Notes: generated from the sequence alone by a model not told the origin. 64,000 bases of DNA from Stratiolaelaps scimitus (GCA_019614645.1 JABWDB010000007.1:2356001-2420000); one strand, 5' to 3'. Positions 10,700 through 38,560 are shown, counted from the first letter of the stretch. Translations and numbers: made by a program.

Positions 10700-13100
10700 C
10701 GCACTCGCATCTGGCTGGCCATAATCCTATCGACTTGTCCTCGACAGGAGGCGTTCGCGCGCCTCGTAGCTTTCGCCACAAGCCGGCAAACGGCACTTTA
10801 TCCGTCATCGTTCGTTGTCGTCGTCGTCAACATCATCGCCGCCGAAGCCGCCACCTGTCGAGAGCATCCGTTCATTTGTTGTTTCGTGCCGTCGGTCCCA
10901 AATGATGATCGCTTGATGTGGTCCGACCAGGGATTGTTTTGGTGACATTTCCACTTTTGCCTTCGTCGCTGCCGCCGGGTACAGACAAGCACCATAATGA
11001 TCTGACCTAGTACTCTCGACTCGCTCGGGTCGCAATATGTTTCACTGCTTCTACATCACAGTGGCAGCCGTTCAATCAGATCCGATCGGGTGGCATAACC
11101 GTTTTTGGGGGCTCACAGCCTTCAGATTAGTCCTGACACTGTCGGCTGTTCTAAGCGTTCACTCACTATTCGTCGCTGACGTACAACCTCTGATACGGCT
11201 GCTCCCAGCGCTGAAATCCCTCTTAGCAAATTCGAGCTTATGGGTTGGGTTGTCAATGAGTCTGCGCTGGCCAGCCTGGCCTGCACGAATCTAGTCATAA
11301 TACTCCGCCTCGTAATAGTCGTAGGCGAATTTCTGCATGAAATTTTTCGCCCGATAGCTCTGATCGCACATCGGCATCCTGACGAGATTGAGGATGAAGT
11401 AAACGACAACAGCAAGCCAGTATAGCACTTTCACACCGATAACAGCCGCGAAACACACAAATACTCCTGAGAGGACGTAATACACCAGCGACCAGAAGGC
11501 TTCGGCAAGAACCTCAGCCATTTCGAAGGGCATCCTTTCCAGCATCCTGCTTGGCACAAGCGCCGATACACGTCGACAGCTAGTTCGTAGCTCTTGCAGT
11601 GCCCTATGAGGTTGCTGGCCCTGCTGCTAGACAATAAGTCGCCTCACACGGTGAATCGAAGCGCGACTTTCGCCTCGATCGAATCACGCTCCAAATCCAA
11701 AGACAATGGGACCCACGATCAACGCACGATGGCTGGATGTGTGCATCACTGCTGGCGATTGCCCACTGACGACAACGACGACGCCAGTGCCGCTGCCGCC
11801 GCGACCACCACCACCAGCACCGCTAGCACCATTACCGCTGCGTCTAGAACAGGCCAATGCACCCCGTCTACCTGGCGGCCAACGACAGTAGCAGGCGGAC
11901 CTGCGTGCAGCTCAACGGAGCCCGGGTCCGGCGCTGCTGGCGTAGCTTTGGCACAGCGCGATGTCGCGACAGAAAAACGCGTTGCGGCTAAAACACACGT
12001 CGGCCGTTCCGTAGACTTTCGGTTCGTTGCTTCCAGCCGCCACCGCCGCCAGCCAGCCAGCCCCCCACCTCCAGGACGGTCGAAAGCGGCAACGGCGCCG
12101 ATCGTCGCTGGCGTTGCGGCGTTCGATGGCCGCGGTCGTCGATCCAACCAGCAGTCGCTAATAGCAGCAACCAGCTGCAGTACGAGGAGTACTAGCCAGT
12201 AGTAGTGGTCGTCGTCGTCGTCGCCGCTGTCCTAGTGATAGTGATGGCAGCACTAGTCGCTGTGGTGACGGCGATTGTCGGTGCTCAATCCTATCCGGTT
12301 GCTCTTGCCCATCCAGATACGCGATTTGGGTTTGGCGTCGGTAGCGGCAATGATGCCGATTTCACTCGCTTGCTTGTTTCGCCGCCGCTGTTGCTGCTGC
12401 AGCTGCTGCTGTTGACGACGACTTCAGCTGCCCTGCGCTGTCTGTCAGTCCATCGATCGACCTGGCTGCCTTCCTACGCTATGCTGCCGGTGTTTGGCAA
12501 TGCTCCCTTCCTTGCTTGCAGTTGCTGTCGTCTGAACAGAGGCACAGCGCAACGGGCACGCCGCCAGCGCAGGCAGACGGTGGCAAACGCGCTGGTGCTT
12601 GTGGCGGGGAGCCGTCGTCGGCCTGAGCCGCACGACCGCTATCCCGCTCGTGGTTGTAGCGAGGGGTTATCGACCCCCCTCCCCATGTGCTTATTACAGC
12701 GGGCAAACACACACACACACACGGACCCACGGACAACCAGACCCACACAGACAGATACGGGCACAACTCACGCTCACATGCAGCAATGGACAGCATTGGC
12801 TCGTGTTCTTGCCTCTGCTCCCCCTCAACAACATTAACAACAGTAAGAACAACAACAATAACAACAACAGTAGCGGCAGCAGCAGTAGCAACAACAACAG
12901 CAGCAGGTGCACCAAGCCCAGTCCAGGTGGAACGTTGCAGCCAGATCGATGGGTGCCTTCGATAGGTCATCGCGGAATGAAGGGTTTCTAATGCCGATGG
13001 CGATAATGTCTATGCTAACGCAACAGGTAGGGGAGTCGATTTGTTCCCTGAGCTGTTTGGTTGTCATGTGGGTCGTGACGACAGTGTAAGACACGCATCG
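10700..13100. promoter_or_regulatory. CpG-rich, triplet-repeat-rich block
   Basis: High GC with GTC/GAC, CAG, CAA and AC runs. It includes the putative small membrane protein exon at 11.3-11.5 kb. Long frames on both strands (up to ~210 codons, 12205-12837 plus) consist largely of poly-Val/Leu/Thr/Ala from the repeats. Best read as promoter/5' UTR sequence, possibly for the minus-strand exon. Confidence 0.35.
11291..11545 (-). CDS. Putative small two-pass membrane protein (84 aa, unidentified)
   Basis: Family not recognised. Read from ATG at 11545 to TAG at 11291. The frame is also open upstream of this ATG into a GC-rich region, so it could instead be the last exon of a longer gene. It encodes two adjacent hydrophobic stretches (about SLVYYVLSGVFVCFAAVIGV and YWLAVVVYFILNLV). 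A polar, aromatic and acidic tail follows, ending YDYYEAEYYD. The codons are mixed and not simple repeat. The GC-rich block to its right (11.6-13.1 kb) would be its upstream side and may be its promoter/5' UTR. Alternative: chance ORF in a CpG-rich region. Confidence 0.4.
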   Translation of the reverse strand: MLERMPFEMAEVLAEAFWSLVYYVLSGVFVCFAAVIGVKVLYWLAVVVYFILNLVRMPMCDQSYRAKNFMQKFAYDYYEAEYYD

Positions 13101-13185
13101 CGTTCAGGTTGTGGCGTACGAAAGACAGAGTATTCGTAACGCTTGCTCGAACCCCGAGGTTTGTTGATCAGCAAGTCGAACTCCT

Positions 13186-13439
13186 GTCCCCTGGATGGTC
13201 TAGTGGTGAGCGTCTTGGACTGCTAGACCGGAGGGACGCGGGCTCAAATCCTGTCAGACGCGTAGAATCTTTGGAGTTCTTTGTCATCTTTCTTTATCTG
13301 AAGATTCTCGCCAGGTACGAGCAAGGAAGAGAATAAGCAAAGGTGGTCCCGACAGGTCCTCATAGTAATACCTAAGGTTAAGAGCTGAGGCCTGTCAGAG
13401 AGGGAAACAGCTGAGGGTCAGCTCGAAAAACAGTTAATT
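13186..13439 (+). mobile_element. Family B SINE, full-length, tRNA-derived, with 13 bp TSD
   Basis: The tRNA-like head at 13191-13258 has an A-box-like TGGTCTAGTGG and a B-box-like GGCTCAAATCC. A non-tRNA body follows, ending in the family B tail (ggttaagagctgagg ... agctgagggtcagctcgaaa). An exact direct repeat AAGTCGAACTCCT flanks it at 13173-13185 and 13440-13452, which is a target-site duplication and fixes both ends. This is the only copy here with the head, so it defines the family at about 254 bp. Confidence 0.9.
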
Positions 13440-13863
13440 AAGTCGAACTCCTATCGTGGCGTTGCAACTTTAGGCTTCGTAAATTGCGGCGGGAGGGGGG
13501 AGTGATGATTTCCTTCCGATGTTCGAGATATAGGATCTTGAGAAATGTTAGTCGAAATTAGCCCATTTATTAATTTAACGTTAAAGGCGCAGGGGGTTTA
13601 TTTAGGATAATACCCTGTGTGAGTGACACTCTACATATATATATTCCGACTCCTGGTTATCTAATTTGACCTCTTTCTTCCAGAAGCGATGCGTTTCGAT
13701 CTCGAGATTTCACCAGATCATATAGAGGTGGCAAATGAGTTGATGGTACATAAAATAAATGTGGCTTACCACATCCGTCAAAATAGTGATACTAATTAAG
13801 AATTTATTACATCAGGAAAGTGTGATCAAATTTAAAGGGTGTTGTGCACCTAGGGACACAGCT

Positions 13864-13920
13864 TGTATAAATAGGCCGGTAGCGTCTCAATGGTGGTAGT
13901 TAGGGTGATCAGTCGATCGA
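13864..13920 (+). promoter_or_regulatory. Possible core promoter (TATA box)
   Basis: TATAAATAGG at 13866 is followed by Inr-like tcaatg (~25 bases on) and tcagtc (~45 bases on). No gene start is recognised downstream on this strand before MFAP1, which runs the other way, so this may be chance or serve a non-coding transcript. Confidence 0.2.
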
Positions 13921-14499
13921 TCGCGCTTGATCCCCTTTACACCGCTGGGGTCAAGCGATTTTTTCCCATTACGTCCCGGAAGAAATCGATCAATCGGTTG
14001 CCTCGTCTGTTCCATCATCTGTCGTTGTGGGCGTGAAGTTCGTTTCAAACGTTTCCAGAATACCTATCTACCTGGTCGAGCAGAACTTGGCCACCCTTGT
14101 GGTGAAGTTCGCGTTGCTAAATGAAGGTTAACGAAATTCGAATAGAGCAATCGATTCAATTTTCTCGGTGTTTCAAGAGAGCCGATAGTACTCCACAATA
14201 TAACTAGCATCAGCATATATATTGAATAAGTTGAACATTTCCTTGCTATTCTCGAGAATGATTTGGGCAGGGGCAAAACATGAGTGCTCTTGAAATCGCG
14301 GACATATATTACTTAAGAGGGTCGCCCGATTGTTGAGGTACTTTATGAATCAGCTATGGCATGTTTGACTGCTGATTCGAACTAATATCGGTAAATATCA
14401 ATAATGGTACGAATCCTATATATTGCTAAGATTTCAACAACGTCAGAACTCGATAGAGAGCTACGATGTCGAGACCTCCGTAGCTTTATGGAACATTAC

Positions 14500-14541
<42 letters not shown>

Positions 14542-14603
14542 TATATACACCAGCGAAAACTGCGATTACCTCTTCAGGGGAAAAACTAATCAATTATTTT
14601 AGC

Positions 14604-14609
14604 TTTATT
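14604..14609 (-). promoter_or_regulatory. Candidate MFAP1 polyadenylation signal (AATAAA)
   Basis: Canonical AATAAA on the minus strand, about 155 bases after the MFAP1 stop codon. It is a plausible 3' end; no transcript evidence is available. Confidence 0.45.
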
Positions 14610-14763
14610 TGATATTCAATTATCTTACTTAAGGAATCAGGTATAATACAGTGCCATAACTACATAATTATTATACATTATGGAGGTTAATATACAGAAT
14701 CGTGCTCTACGCCTCATGACTACGCACAATTTGAACAACATCCACAAAACGCTTACTCGATTT

Positions 14764-16887
14764 TCAGGTTGTTTTCTTTCTTTGTGACGGTCTCTCAAAG
14801 ACCGGCTTCGTTCCTCCAGCTTTCTCGATGTGCCACTTCAGATTCTGCGGCGTCTCCGCTGACCAAGGCGAGTCAATTTTCGTCGTATCCTGATCAAGCA
14901 GATGCGTATACTTGGTACGGCCTGAACGACCGAAGTTCTTGACCTGCATGACCTTCGGCAGCACGGACTTATCAAAGTGATCCTCGAGGGTGGGCGCTGA
15001 GAAATCCCTCTTATAAACGTCTTCCTCCTTATCCTGTACGAAAAATGCGCCCCGATGGTAGTACTTCTGTAAGAACTTGTATTTGCCCTTACTTGAGCGG
15101 TTAACCACCTTCGTCGGGTTGTTCTTCAGCTCACGCAGGCGCTCCTCCTCCGTCATGTTGCGTAGTCGTTCAATTTCGAGCTTCTCCTTCTCGATGGTCT
15201 CGCGCAGCTCACGATCCCGTTTGAGTCGTTTGAGTTCCCGAAGTTTCCACGCCTCGTATGCGGCCTCGTCGTTATCGTCGTCCGTGCAAACGTCTTCGAT
15301 GTTGCCAACACAAGCGCCTGTTTTGCTCTCCTCTTTATTCTCTTCAACCTCGCGTTTCACCTCGGCTTCGACCATCTTCAGCGTTTGTCGCCGGCGTTCT
15401 TCAGCAGCGCGTTTGCCCTCGAGTTCAGCTTCGTATCGACGCTGCTCCAGCTGCTCCCGCTCCTGAATTGTCACGCGATCCTTCTTGCGCACGAACACGG
15501 GCTTCAGGCGAGGCGGTCCCTGGAGATCCTCCTCCTCTTCGCTGTCGGTGTACTCCTCGTACTCATCGGATTCGTCCTGATCGGCAGCCGCCTGATCGTC
15601 GTCGCCTTCCGCAGCTCGACGCTCATCTTGACGAGCCGCTTCCTCAAGTTCCTCTTGGCGGACCCTCTGCAGGGCTCGCTGTTTCATCTGGAGGCGTTTC
15701 CGTTCGCGTTCCTCCTCGTCAAGGTCATCGCCGTCAGACGACGACGATGAGGACGATGAAGAGCTTCGGTGACGCCTTCGACGCATGCCGTCGTCGTCAT
15801 CGTCGGAACCGGCGGCCACCTCGTCATCGATAACACGTCCTTCCTGCACCTTATGGCGCTGTAGACGACGCAACCGGGGATCGTCGTCCTGTTTGCTGTC
15901 ACTGTCATCACCGTCGTCTTTCTGGCGCATATCGTCATTATCGTCACTCGCTGAATGGCGAGCGCCAGCGGGGCTGCCCATATCGTCGTCTTCATCATCC
16001 GACTTGGCGTCGCGGCCTTTAGCTTCGACGTCGCCGTCAGAATCGGCGTCATTCTGTTGAGCGTTTCTATCTTTCTCATCGTCGGAACCGTCAGTTTCAT
16101 CGCCTCGGGGAGGGCGAACTCTAGAGGGCTCTCCTCCGCGACGAGATGGCTTCTGCCGCTCAACGATGAAATCTTCGTCCGAACTTTGAGAATCTATGAA
16201 ACAGCATTAAGATTAGATCAAGTCAAGGGTCTAACTGTTGCCCACTGCTAACCCAATGAACTATTTCAATTTGCCTATTTTTGTTTAAATAGTAAATCTG
16301 ATGTAAGGTAACTTATCAGCTGCTAGATAAATTACATGAAGAATCTGCGCGCAAAAGCTACTACTAGCCAGCCCTTGTGGATTTGACATAATGCTGACTA
16401 AACATTCACCCAGGCATAATATCATAATATATATAATTGTCAATCGAATTAACCTTACCGTGTACAATGCCAATCCGCACAATTGCACAACATGTATATA
16501 ATTTAATACCGGTGGCAAGCACGACTACTAACCTTCGCTTCCATCAGGTGCGTATCGGGGCCTTCGTCCGGAAACGTATCTTTGTACTTTGACCTTTTTC
16601 ATATAAACCTCACCCTGAAACGAAAGCCACATTAAGATGATATTACCTAATTTGTTAATATACATCATTTGTGAGTCGACCACTGCGAGCAATGGCAATT
16701 TGCAAGACTCGGTGATGACTGCTTATGAAAAATGTAAGTGGATATATAGCTTATTCTGATGCTATAATAACTAGATATCACTGCTCAGTTTTTTCGAACC
16801 TTGTCATTGACGACCGGCACTGCTCCAGCCGTCGACTGGATGAGGCTGTTCTGATGAACTACGTCATCCATCGTCTCCGTTGAGTGT
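14764..16887 (-). CDS. MFAP1: MFAP1, spliceosomal microfibrillar-associated protein 1 homologue
   Basis: Nuclear pre-mRNA splicing factor of the spliceosomal B complex. Coding exons on the minus strand are 16871-16800, 16614-16533 and 16193-14764; junction phases match (0, then 1) and give 527 aa. The exon carrying the start runs from 16887, after a cag acceptor, so a further 5' UTR exon lies upstream. The N-terminus has the family's IQSTAGAVPV and KVKVQRYVSGRR signatures. The middle is very acidic with serine runs (EEYTDSEEEEDLQ, then RLKPVFVRKKDRVT), followed by a charged coiled-coil. The conserved C-terminus has KGKYKFLQKYYHRGAFF, FSAPTLEDHFDKSVLPK and NFGRSGRTKYTHLLDQDTT. The vertebrate protein is about 440 aa, so this one is longer, mainly through the acidic/Ser-rich region. 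Most of the protein sits in one 1.4 kb exon. Antisense ORFs here are shadows. Confidence 0.97.
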
Positions 16888-19800
16888 CTGTCAAGGGTCA
16901 AAGAGAAGCAGCTGAGTTGGCTGTGTTGCCTGAAATGTCCAATCGTAACAGGTTAAATAATATATAGTGCGCAAAAAATGTACAACGTCAATAGAAAAAT
17001 AAACGTTGTGGAGAATCATTAGCGAGTAGCCAATTTCAGCTTGTTCACTAGAGGAAGCCTATGGCGGTGTTGATTTGACGAACAAATATGACAGGTCGGA
17101 ATGAAGGCTAGCTCCGAATTGGAAAACAACAACTAAATACTACGAGCGATCGTCCGTGACGACTATGAATGGAAAACACTTAAACGAGTGCTTGGAGTGT
17201 TGACCAACAACTTCGTGCATGCGCTTAGTCTCATTGTTCCTGCTTGGGAACCATCCGTAAGATTGCGGTACCCCTGGCACACTTCTCACTGCTGTTCGGG
17301 AGACACCGCACTCTACATAGTAGATTTCATATTCATATAACAATAATAAAATCCTGTTCTTTTCTAAAGACCGTTTCACGCACACTTGCACGGTGTGTTC
17401 AATATTCAAACGTTCACACATTGATTGACAGCTGGGCGCCTCTCACCTGCGTGGAGTAGATCACCAACAGGCGTGATGCATCACTAGTAACCCTGCTACA
17501 TACAGTAGTTCATGGTTGATTTGTGGAAATCGACACAAATTGTGGGGGCAATACTAATCAGAATAAAACACCGTGTATATTTGTTTATATACACTCGTGT
17601 GTGGGCTGCGTAACCCAGAAACGCGGCGAATTTTTCCCTGTTGTGTCGAAATGATCTTGCCTGTGGCGTTCAACGTTTGGACACACCGGGCGACTGAGAT
17701 GTCTGCGAGAGTCAAAAAATAGATAGATGCTAGTTTTTAGCTTCGTTGGTTGTGGTGGTGTCGTGCATTCGTATGCACGTACGTGCCTTGCAATTGAAGG
17801 AGACACGTAGGTGCACGGGTTCGATCCCCACAGTTGGACATTTGCATTGGAAAAGGGGTCCGTCTTATGAGGCAATGCCGAAAGTAGTTCCGTGAATGTT
17901 AAATGTTTAATGGCTGTGACTTAGCCCGAAAAATTTACTTTACGTACGCTGTTAAGGCGTTCACTTGACTACAATTAATGATTGGACTTGTGACTTCAAT
18001 TATTGATTGGACTCGCTTTACTGGGCGGGTACAGTTCAATGAAAACGGGGTTTTCAGGTGATCGCTCACGATATGATACCTTGCATACGTTGACCAGCAA
18101 TATTAGAAAGGCTAAATAACGCAGCGATCCGCGTACCCTATAAAGCAATTGTGGGTATACACGTGAAGCTGATAGACGAGACACACTGGTGATATCCACG
18201 CGATGACAAGACCTCAAGTGTTACGACTGGTTAACGCTGGAAGTCAAGTTGATCGGCAGGAACGTTGCCCTATCCCGAGTATAACTGTCCGATGGGTAGT
18301 ACAACAGTTGGATAGGTGGTAGCTGACGTTGTTGTCCGTTGATGTAGAGATGGATTCAAACGTTGCGGTGGTAGGGACGAAATCTCGCGTCGTGTTTGAC
18401 GTCGGCCACGTCGACAACTACAACTGCGCTGCAACTTACGCTGCTGCCGTAGTAGTTGTTGTTGTTATTACAAGTCAAGTTAATACAAGTCCCTACTTCT
18501 TCTCCTTTGTTTGCCGTGTGACTTCCCGACGTGTAGGAGTCGACCACCGACAACCAACAACGTTCAATATGCACGCAACGGCTGTCGCTCTCAGCTACCA
18601 TCCGACGACACTCATTGGAATGAAGCAGGTATCGCCTTTGAAGGGAGCATCGTTTGACCATGAAATGCAGCTCAGTGTTGCATAAAGATGAAAATGTTAC
18701 AACTTATCGATAGCCTATTATCCACAAGTTTTAAGCTTATGAACATTTGGGCGTCACATGTGAAATAGATGACCGGTTTTACATATCCGTCAATATTGCA
18801 TTGAACAATTCTCTCTTTCATCCGCTGTAATATTTCCAATTATTGTTGTACTACTACTACTACTACTTTGGGTCATAATGAAGCATTTGAATTGAACTGC
18901 CTATTTTTGCAAAAGAAAATTCGTCCCAACCCGTATAGATAAATTGTGTGCACATCCTGTTCTGAGAAGAGACATACACGGGTGTGGGAGTCTCCCATAT
19001 ATGTTGTGGGAGACTTATACGGAGAAACACGTATTATGTGTCTAAGCGTGACTCGCCAGACTCTAGCGAATAGATTGATTCTCAGCAGGTAGAAGCGTTT
19101 TGTCGTCCACGTCAACCACCCTGCATTGGATCGGCCCACTTTAAGAGAGATTGGAATAACTGTGGTGCGTTTCGAGAAAATTTCCTATTGTCAAACCAAA
19201 GAGAGCACGCCTGGCTCACCGGAATCTAAGACAAAACGCTCCTACTCAATTTTAGAAATACTTTCCATACTGAACAGCACAAGATTAGAAGCGTATTGGA
19301 CACGGGAGGTCAAAGGTGAGGCGCTGCCTCTACGGCCTGCTCTAGGTAACCCGGTGTCACTCTAAATTAGATAGTGGCTTTTTGTTTCGTACAGCTGTGC
19401 TAGGTCCAGTGCTGTCTTATATATAATTACTCGGATGATGATGACGATGGATTTCTTTGAATAATGCTAAGGTAAAAGCATTTACTGTTAAATTCGTTAT
19501 TGTGAAGATAGCAATCTTCTTTCGGAGGAACCTGTTTATATTTAAGGGGAGTGAAGGACAGCAGAGTCAATCTTCGTACAAAGTTGCGGTACACTTGCGA
19601 CGAATCTCTTCACGTTTTTGCAGAAGTGATCTTAGCGAGTGGTTGAGTGTCTTTAAGTTCTAGTATACGTAATCAACTCGTGACAGGTCACGAGAAGAAA
19701 CGCTAATTAGGAATTCATCTCAGAACAAAGTTTGCGTGATTCGTAAAAAAACATTCGGCGCTATTGTCGAATGATTAGGTGCCAATTTATACCAGTACGC

Positions 19801-20478
19801 CTTCGAATTATCGAATTGCCTGAAGGCTTCCTCGGATTTATCTCAACGCAATTTCGAGAGTATTAATTATTTTATTTTTTTCGAATAGCATTGTTACTAT
19901 AAGCCAGAGTTTCAGTAAAGCAAAGAACACCGCATTGCGTTTACACACCTATCCTCCGTAGAGGTCGCCGTTTACAATAACCAACATTTATTAGGTACGT
20001 TAAACCAAAAGTGTCATCTTGTTTCGTTCGTGCCTATCTGTGCGAGCAAATCCTTCTGGGTCTGACACGCTGTAGCTTCCCTGCTGCTTCAACGTCTTTC
20101 TAAGTAATATATATATATATATCATTAATCGTATAATCATTATACACAGTACATGTACAGAAATGTGTTCTTCCTATCTACCTATTTATATATACCTATA
20201 TATGAATTTATATATCACGACTCATCATCCCTGTCGCGCAGACATTTATGTTCCACCATTATCAACGTGTGTCGTCTCCCTGTATGCATTATTATCGTTC
20301 ATCAGATGATCGCGATAGACATTACAGTCATAGACAATGATAGGCCACTTTTTTGACAACTGTCTCGGATTAGCTTCATACGTACTAATCTCAGCCAACG
20401 AATTAATTTTTCCTCCTGCTCATCTTTGAATATGCATCTCTAGAATACCAGTTTCCGCTATTACCATCATCATTATTA

Positions 20479-20510
<32 letters not shown>

Positions 20511-21489
20511 CGAATCTTTTTCAAACTTGTTTCCTTGTCTCCCTTGAGCCGAAAGCAGTCTCGTGTTAAGTATTTGGGTACGGCCACTATAAAAATAGTA
20601 TTTTTCTAGGATTCGTGACCTGCGTTACATCTCGACTCAACACTGCGTGACGCCTCGCCATCAATCCCGAGTATCCGAACAGACAGGAACGAGATTGCTC
20701 CTTATTCGGTCAGCTCTCTGTGGCGATCTCCCTCCGTTCACATCAGCTTCGGCGTGGATGACTCGGATTTCTTTGACGTCTGTAGTGTGATGGTATCGTG
20801 GTCCAGTTGTTGCTGCTGTCATTGTTGTCAATCAAGACGATAATTAAGTGTAACGGTGCAAAAAAAAAACAAAACTACCCGGCAAGCTGCATTAATTAGC
20901 ATTATGCATTCAAGACGAACGTCGCCCATTGTCTGTGTCGTCAAGAGGTTCGTTCGCAGCATATTCGGCGTGACAACAATGAGCGAGCGAATAATATGTT
21001 ACAAATTTATTAACGTTTATACTTAAGATGTAATTGCGCATATTCTTTTTTGGCATCGTCATCGGCCCGGCGGTGGTTTTGTACGGCTAATCGCCGATGT
21101 GGAATACACGTTGGTGGACGAGTGCCAAATGTGCACCTCGAACTGTTTTTGGTTTGGGGTTTGCATCATTGACACCCGGGCGTGACTCGGATAAAAATGG
21201 CCGAATAGAAACATCGGCTCGTTCTTTTCAAAAATAAGGCTAACATCGGTATGGGTATATATGCGCTAACAGAACAAAAAGTGTTTACAAGTGTTATGTT
21301 ATTATCAATGAATTAATAATAATAACAACAACAACTATCATCTTGCTTCTTAGTCATTTAACCGCTATAGATTAACACTGCTCTACGGCAATACTAATAA
21401 TGGTAACAACATTGCATCCTTAATATCGTAATAATGAAACACATCTAAGGTGCAGCAACATCGCCGAAGCTTCGAGGCGGGTGATATCA
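16888..21489. other. Intergenic between MFAP1 and the ClC gene
   Basis: It should hold the 5' UTR exon(s) and promoter of MFAP1 on its left and the ClC 3' UTR on its right, but no specific boundaries can be fixed. It contains a family A SINE (17.75 kb), ATT runs near 20470 and a TA tract at 20106. ORFs up to 118 codons (18329-18685) have no recognisable product. Confidence 0.5.
17748..17940 (+). mobile_element. Family A SINE, near full-length
   Basis: Head with gcaattgaaggagacacgta and the B-box gggttcgatccccac; body with atttgcatt, gtccgtcttatgaggcaat and gccgaaagtagtt; ends ttagcccgaaaaatttactt. It sits upstream of MFAP1. Confidence 0.85.
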
Positions 21490-36679
<15,190 letters not shown>

Positions 36680-37215
36680 AGACTTTACTGGTTGTCCAGC
36701 GGCCCCCGCGTGGCCACGCGACGGAGGCGGCTGTACCGTTGACAACAGCCTGTGAACGATAATGACAACGCGGAAGATTAGCTGACAGCACAAATGGGAC
36801 TCGGTTTTGTCTTAGCTTGTGAATGGCAATACAACACTGAGAAGCAATGAGTGACTTGTGGAGCAATATTGAATAACGGATGTACTGTGGAATATCCACA
36901 TGACTTTCTTTTACGAATTGTCGTTTACATGTCTCTGATTAATATGCAGTATATGGAATATCAATACGTTAGTGTTTGTTTCGGTAATACGTCCGCGGAA
37001 AATGATAACGTTAACCTATGATAAGGTCAGTTGTCTAATACTATAGATAACTCCGAGATACTACTGTGCTTCTTAATACCATTGTTACTCTCGCATGCTA
37101 AGCTTATGGTTGGCTACCTTTGACACAGCCGGCGCTCCATTATTATACAATTAAGTATTGAACACAAATATCGATTCAGAGTATATATATGACTGGTTGT
37201 AGACACCTATCTACA

Positions 37216-37246
<31 letters not shown>

Positions 37247-37397
37247 GAACACCTGCCATTGAAAGTAAAAAGAGAATTGGCAATTCGCAAACTGTTCTTT
37301 GAAAATCTACATTTGATAGAAGATTCCCCTTCCCTAACAGATACAGCCATGATAGCATTATCGCGATATACCTCTAACTATATACTGGATTATAGTC

Positions 37398-37600
37398 GTG
37401 CCCGGTGGCGCGGTGTGTCCGTACGCACTTTGCAATCGGAGGAGTGACACGTAGGTGCACGGGTTCGATCCCCACCGTTGCACACATTTGCATTTAAACA
37501 GGGGTCCGTCTTATGAAGCAATGCCGAAAGGAGTCGTACCGTCGTGGACGTTAAATGTTTAACGCTGTGAGTAAGCCAGGAAAATCTACATTACTAGACT
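37398..37600 (+). mobile_element. Family A SINE, full-length-like
   Basis: Head gcccggtggcgcggtgtgtc, B-box gggttcgatccccaccgttg, then atttgcattt, gtccgtcttatgaagcaatg and gttaaatgtttaacgctgtg, ending gccaggaaaatctacattac. It is the best template for the family together with the 38.65 kb copy. No clear target duplication was seen. Confidence 0.85.
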
Positions 37601-38479
37601 GAATGATATAGCAGACGGGATCCGCATCGCGCAGAACAACGCGAACTTGTCGTCGAGTGCGTTCGCAATTCACGTGACAGCCAGAGAATGACGAGACGCA
37701 CCAACGATACCATCTGCGGATCTGCAACACCTGCATATCGAGCTATTTCTGGCGGAATTCATTATTATTCATGACATTAAAATCAAATGCAAGATCAAAC
37801 GTAAAATGCAAGATCATAGTAATCGATAAACGCTTTATTCATCCAGCTTGCGTTGAAACACCCTGTACGGAAGTGTCATTATTAGGCTGTTTAGCAGGCT
37901 AAACGAAGGTCGTTTGTTTCATACGTGCCGGACCCTCACTGCAGTCCGCCGTCAATCCGCGCATCACCCGCTGTCAACAGGCGTTGTGAATACCGGATGT
38001 CTAATATATTGCGCCTCATTTATTATACACAAGAGCAGTCGGTCTACGTGGTGGGTGTGCCGCAGTCGACGGCACAAGGCTTACTCTTTAGAATATATCC
38101 ATTGTATATTGTTACTGCATGATGACACACACACTCACCGCAGCGCGCTCAATTATTACTGTCGTTAAATTATACCTCATTATTTATAATTACGTCTTTC
38201 AGATGGAACATCTTGGTGCCGCGTTCCAACAGATGCGGTTAATCTTCGCAAAAGTAAGACGTATGTGCATTCGAGTACTGGATTTGATGTCAAAGACAGT
38301 GCATATCAATTTCAAGCCCCCTGAGCACACCTCAAACTTGACGTTGGCATACGTTGAGCGAACGAATAGCGTAATGTTATGTCCAGGGACTGCTGTATGG
38401 ATTTTCCATGGCTTTTTTTTCCCAATTGACAATCACTCGGCTTAAAAATACAAGGTCATATCCGCATACTTGATCTCTG

Positions 38480-38560
38480 CAAGTCACCAAGAAGGCTCTG
38501 ACTGCAAAAATCCGGAGCTCGCAGGTTCGAGTCGCACGGAGTGACACATACCCACCGAAC
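38480..38560 (+). repeat. tRNA-like remnant
   Basis: Reads ctctgactgcaaaaatcc followed by gcaggttcgagtcgcacgg, like an anticodon arm and T-arm/B-box. It does not fold into a full cloverleaf by eye. A similar arrangement (ctgtctgtagaaatccgcag, then cagggtcgagccccgcg) occurs at 45945-46000, so both may be heads of a third tRNA-derived SINE family. Confidence 0.35.

Larger units (their letters stand above)
13450..14760. other. No gene recognised; intergenic to MFAP1 3' side
   Basis: Holds the TATA-like motif at 13.87 kb, a (TA)n at 14504-14548 and the MFAP1 polyadenylation signal. Confidence 0.5.

Noticed and set aside
11594..12202. 202-codon plus-strand ORF in the GC-rich block
   Set aside because: Poly-Thr/Ala from triplet repeats, overlapped by open frames on both strands; no family features.
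12205..12837. 210-codon plus-strand ORF with a signal-peptide-like start (MAALVAVVTAIVGA)
   Set aside because: GTG start, GTC/CTG triplet repeats dominate, and equally long frames exist on the other strand. The hydrophobic start is repeat-encoded.
15077..15833. Long plus-strand Ser/Arg-rich ORFs opposite MFAP1
   Set aside because: They are antisense shadows of the acidic, codon-biased MFAP1 exon.
17815..17830. tRNA gene suggested by a perfect B-box
   Set aside because: It is the B-box of a family A SINE; the same sequence recurs at 6.9, 37.46 and 38.73 kb with shared non-tRNA flanks.
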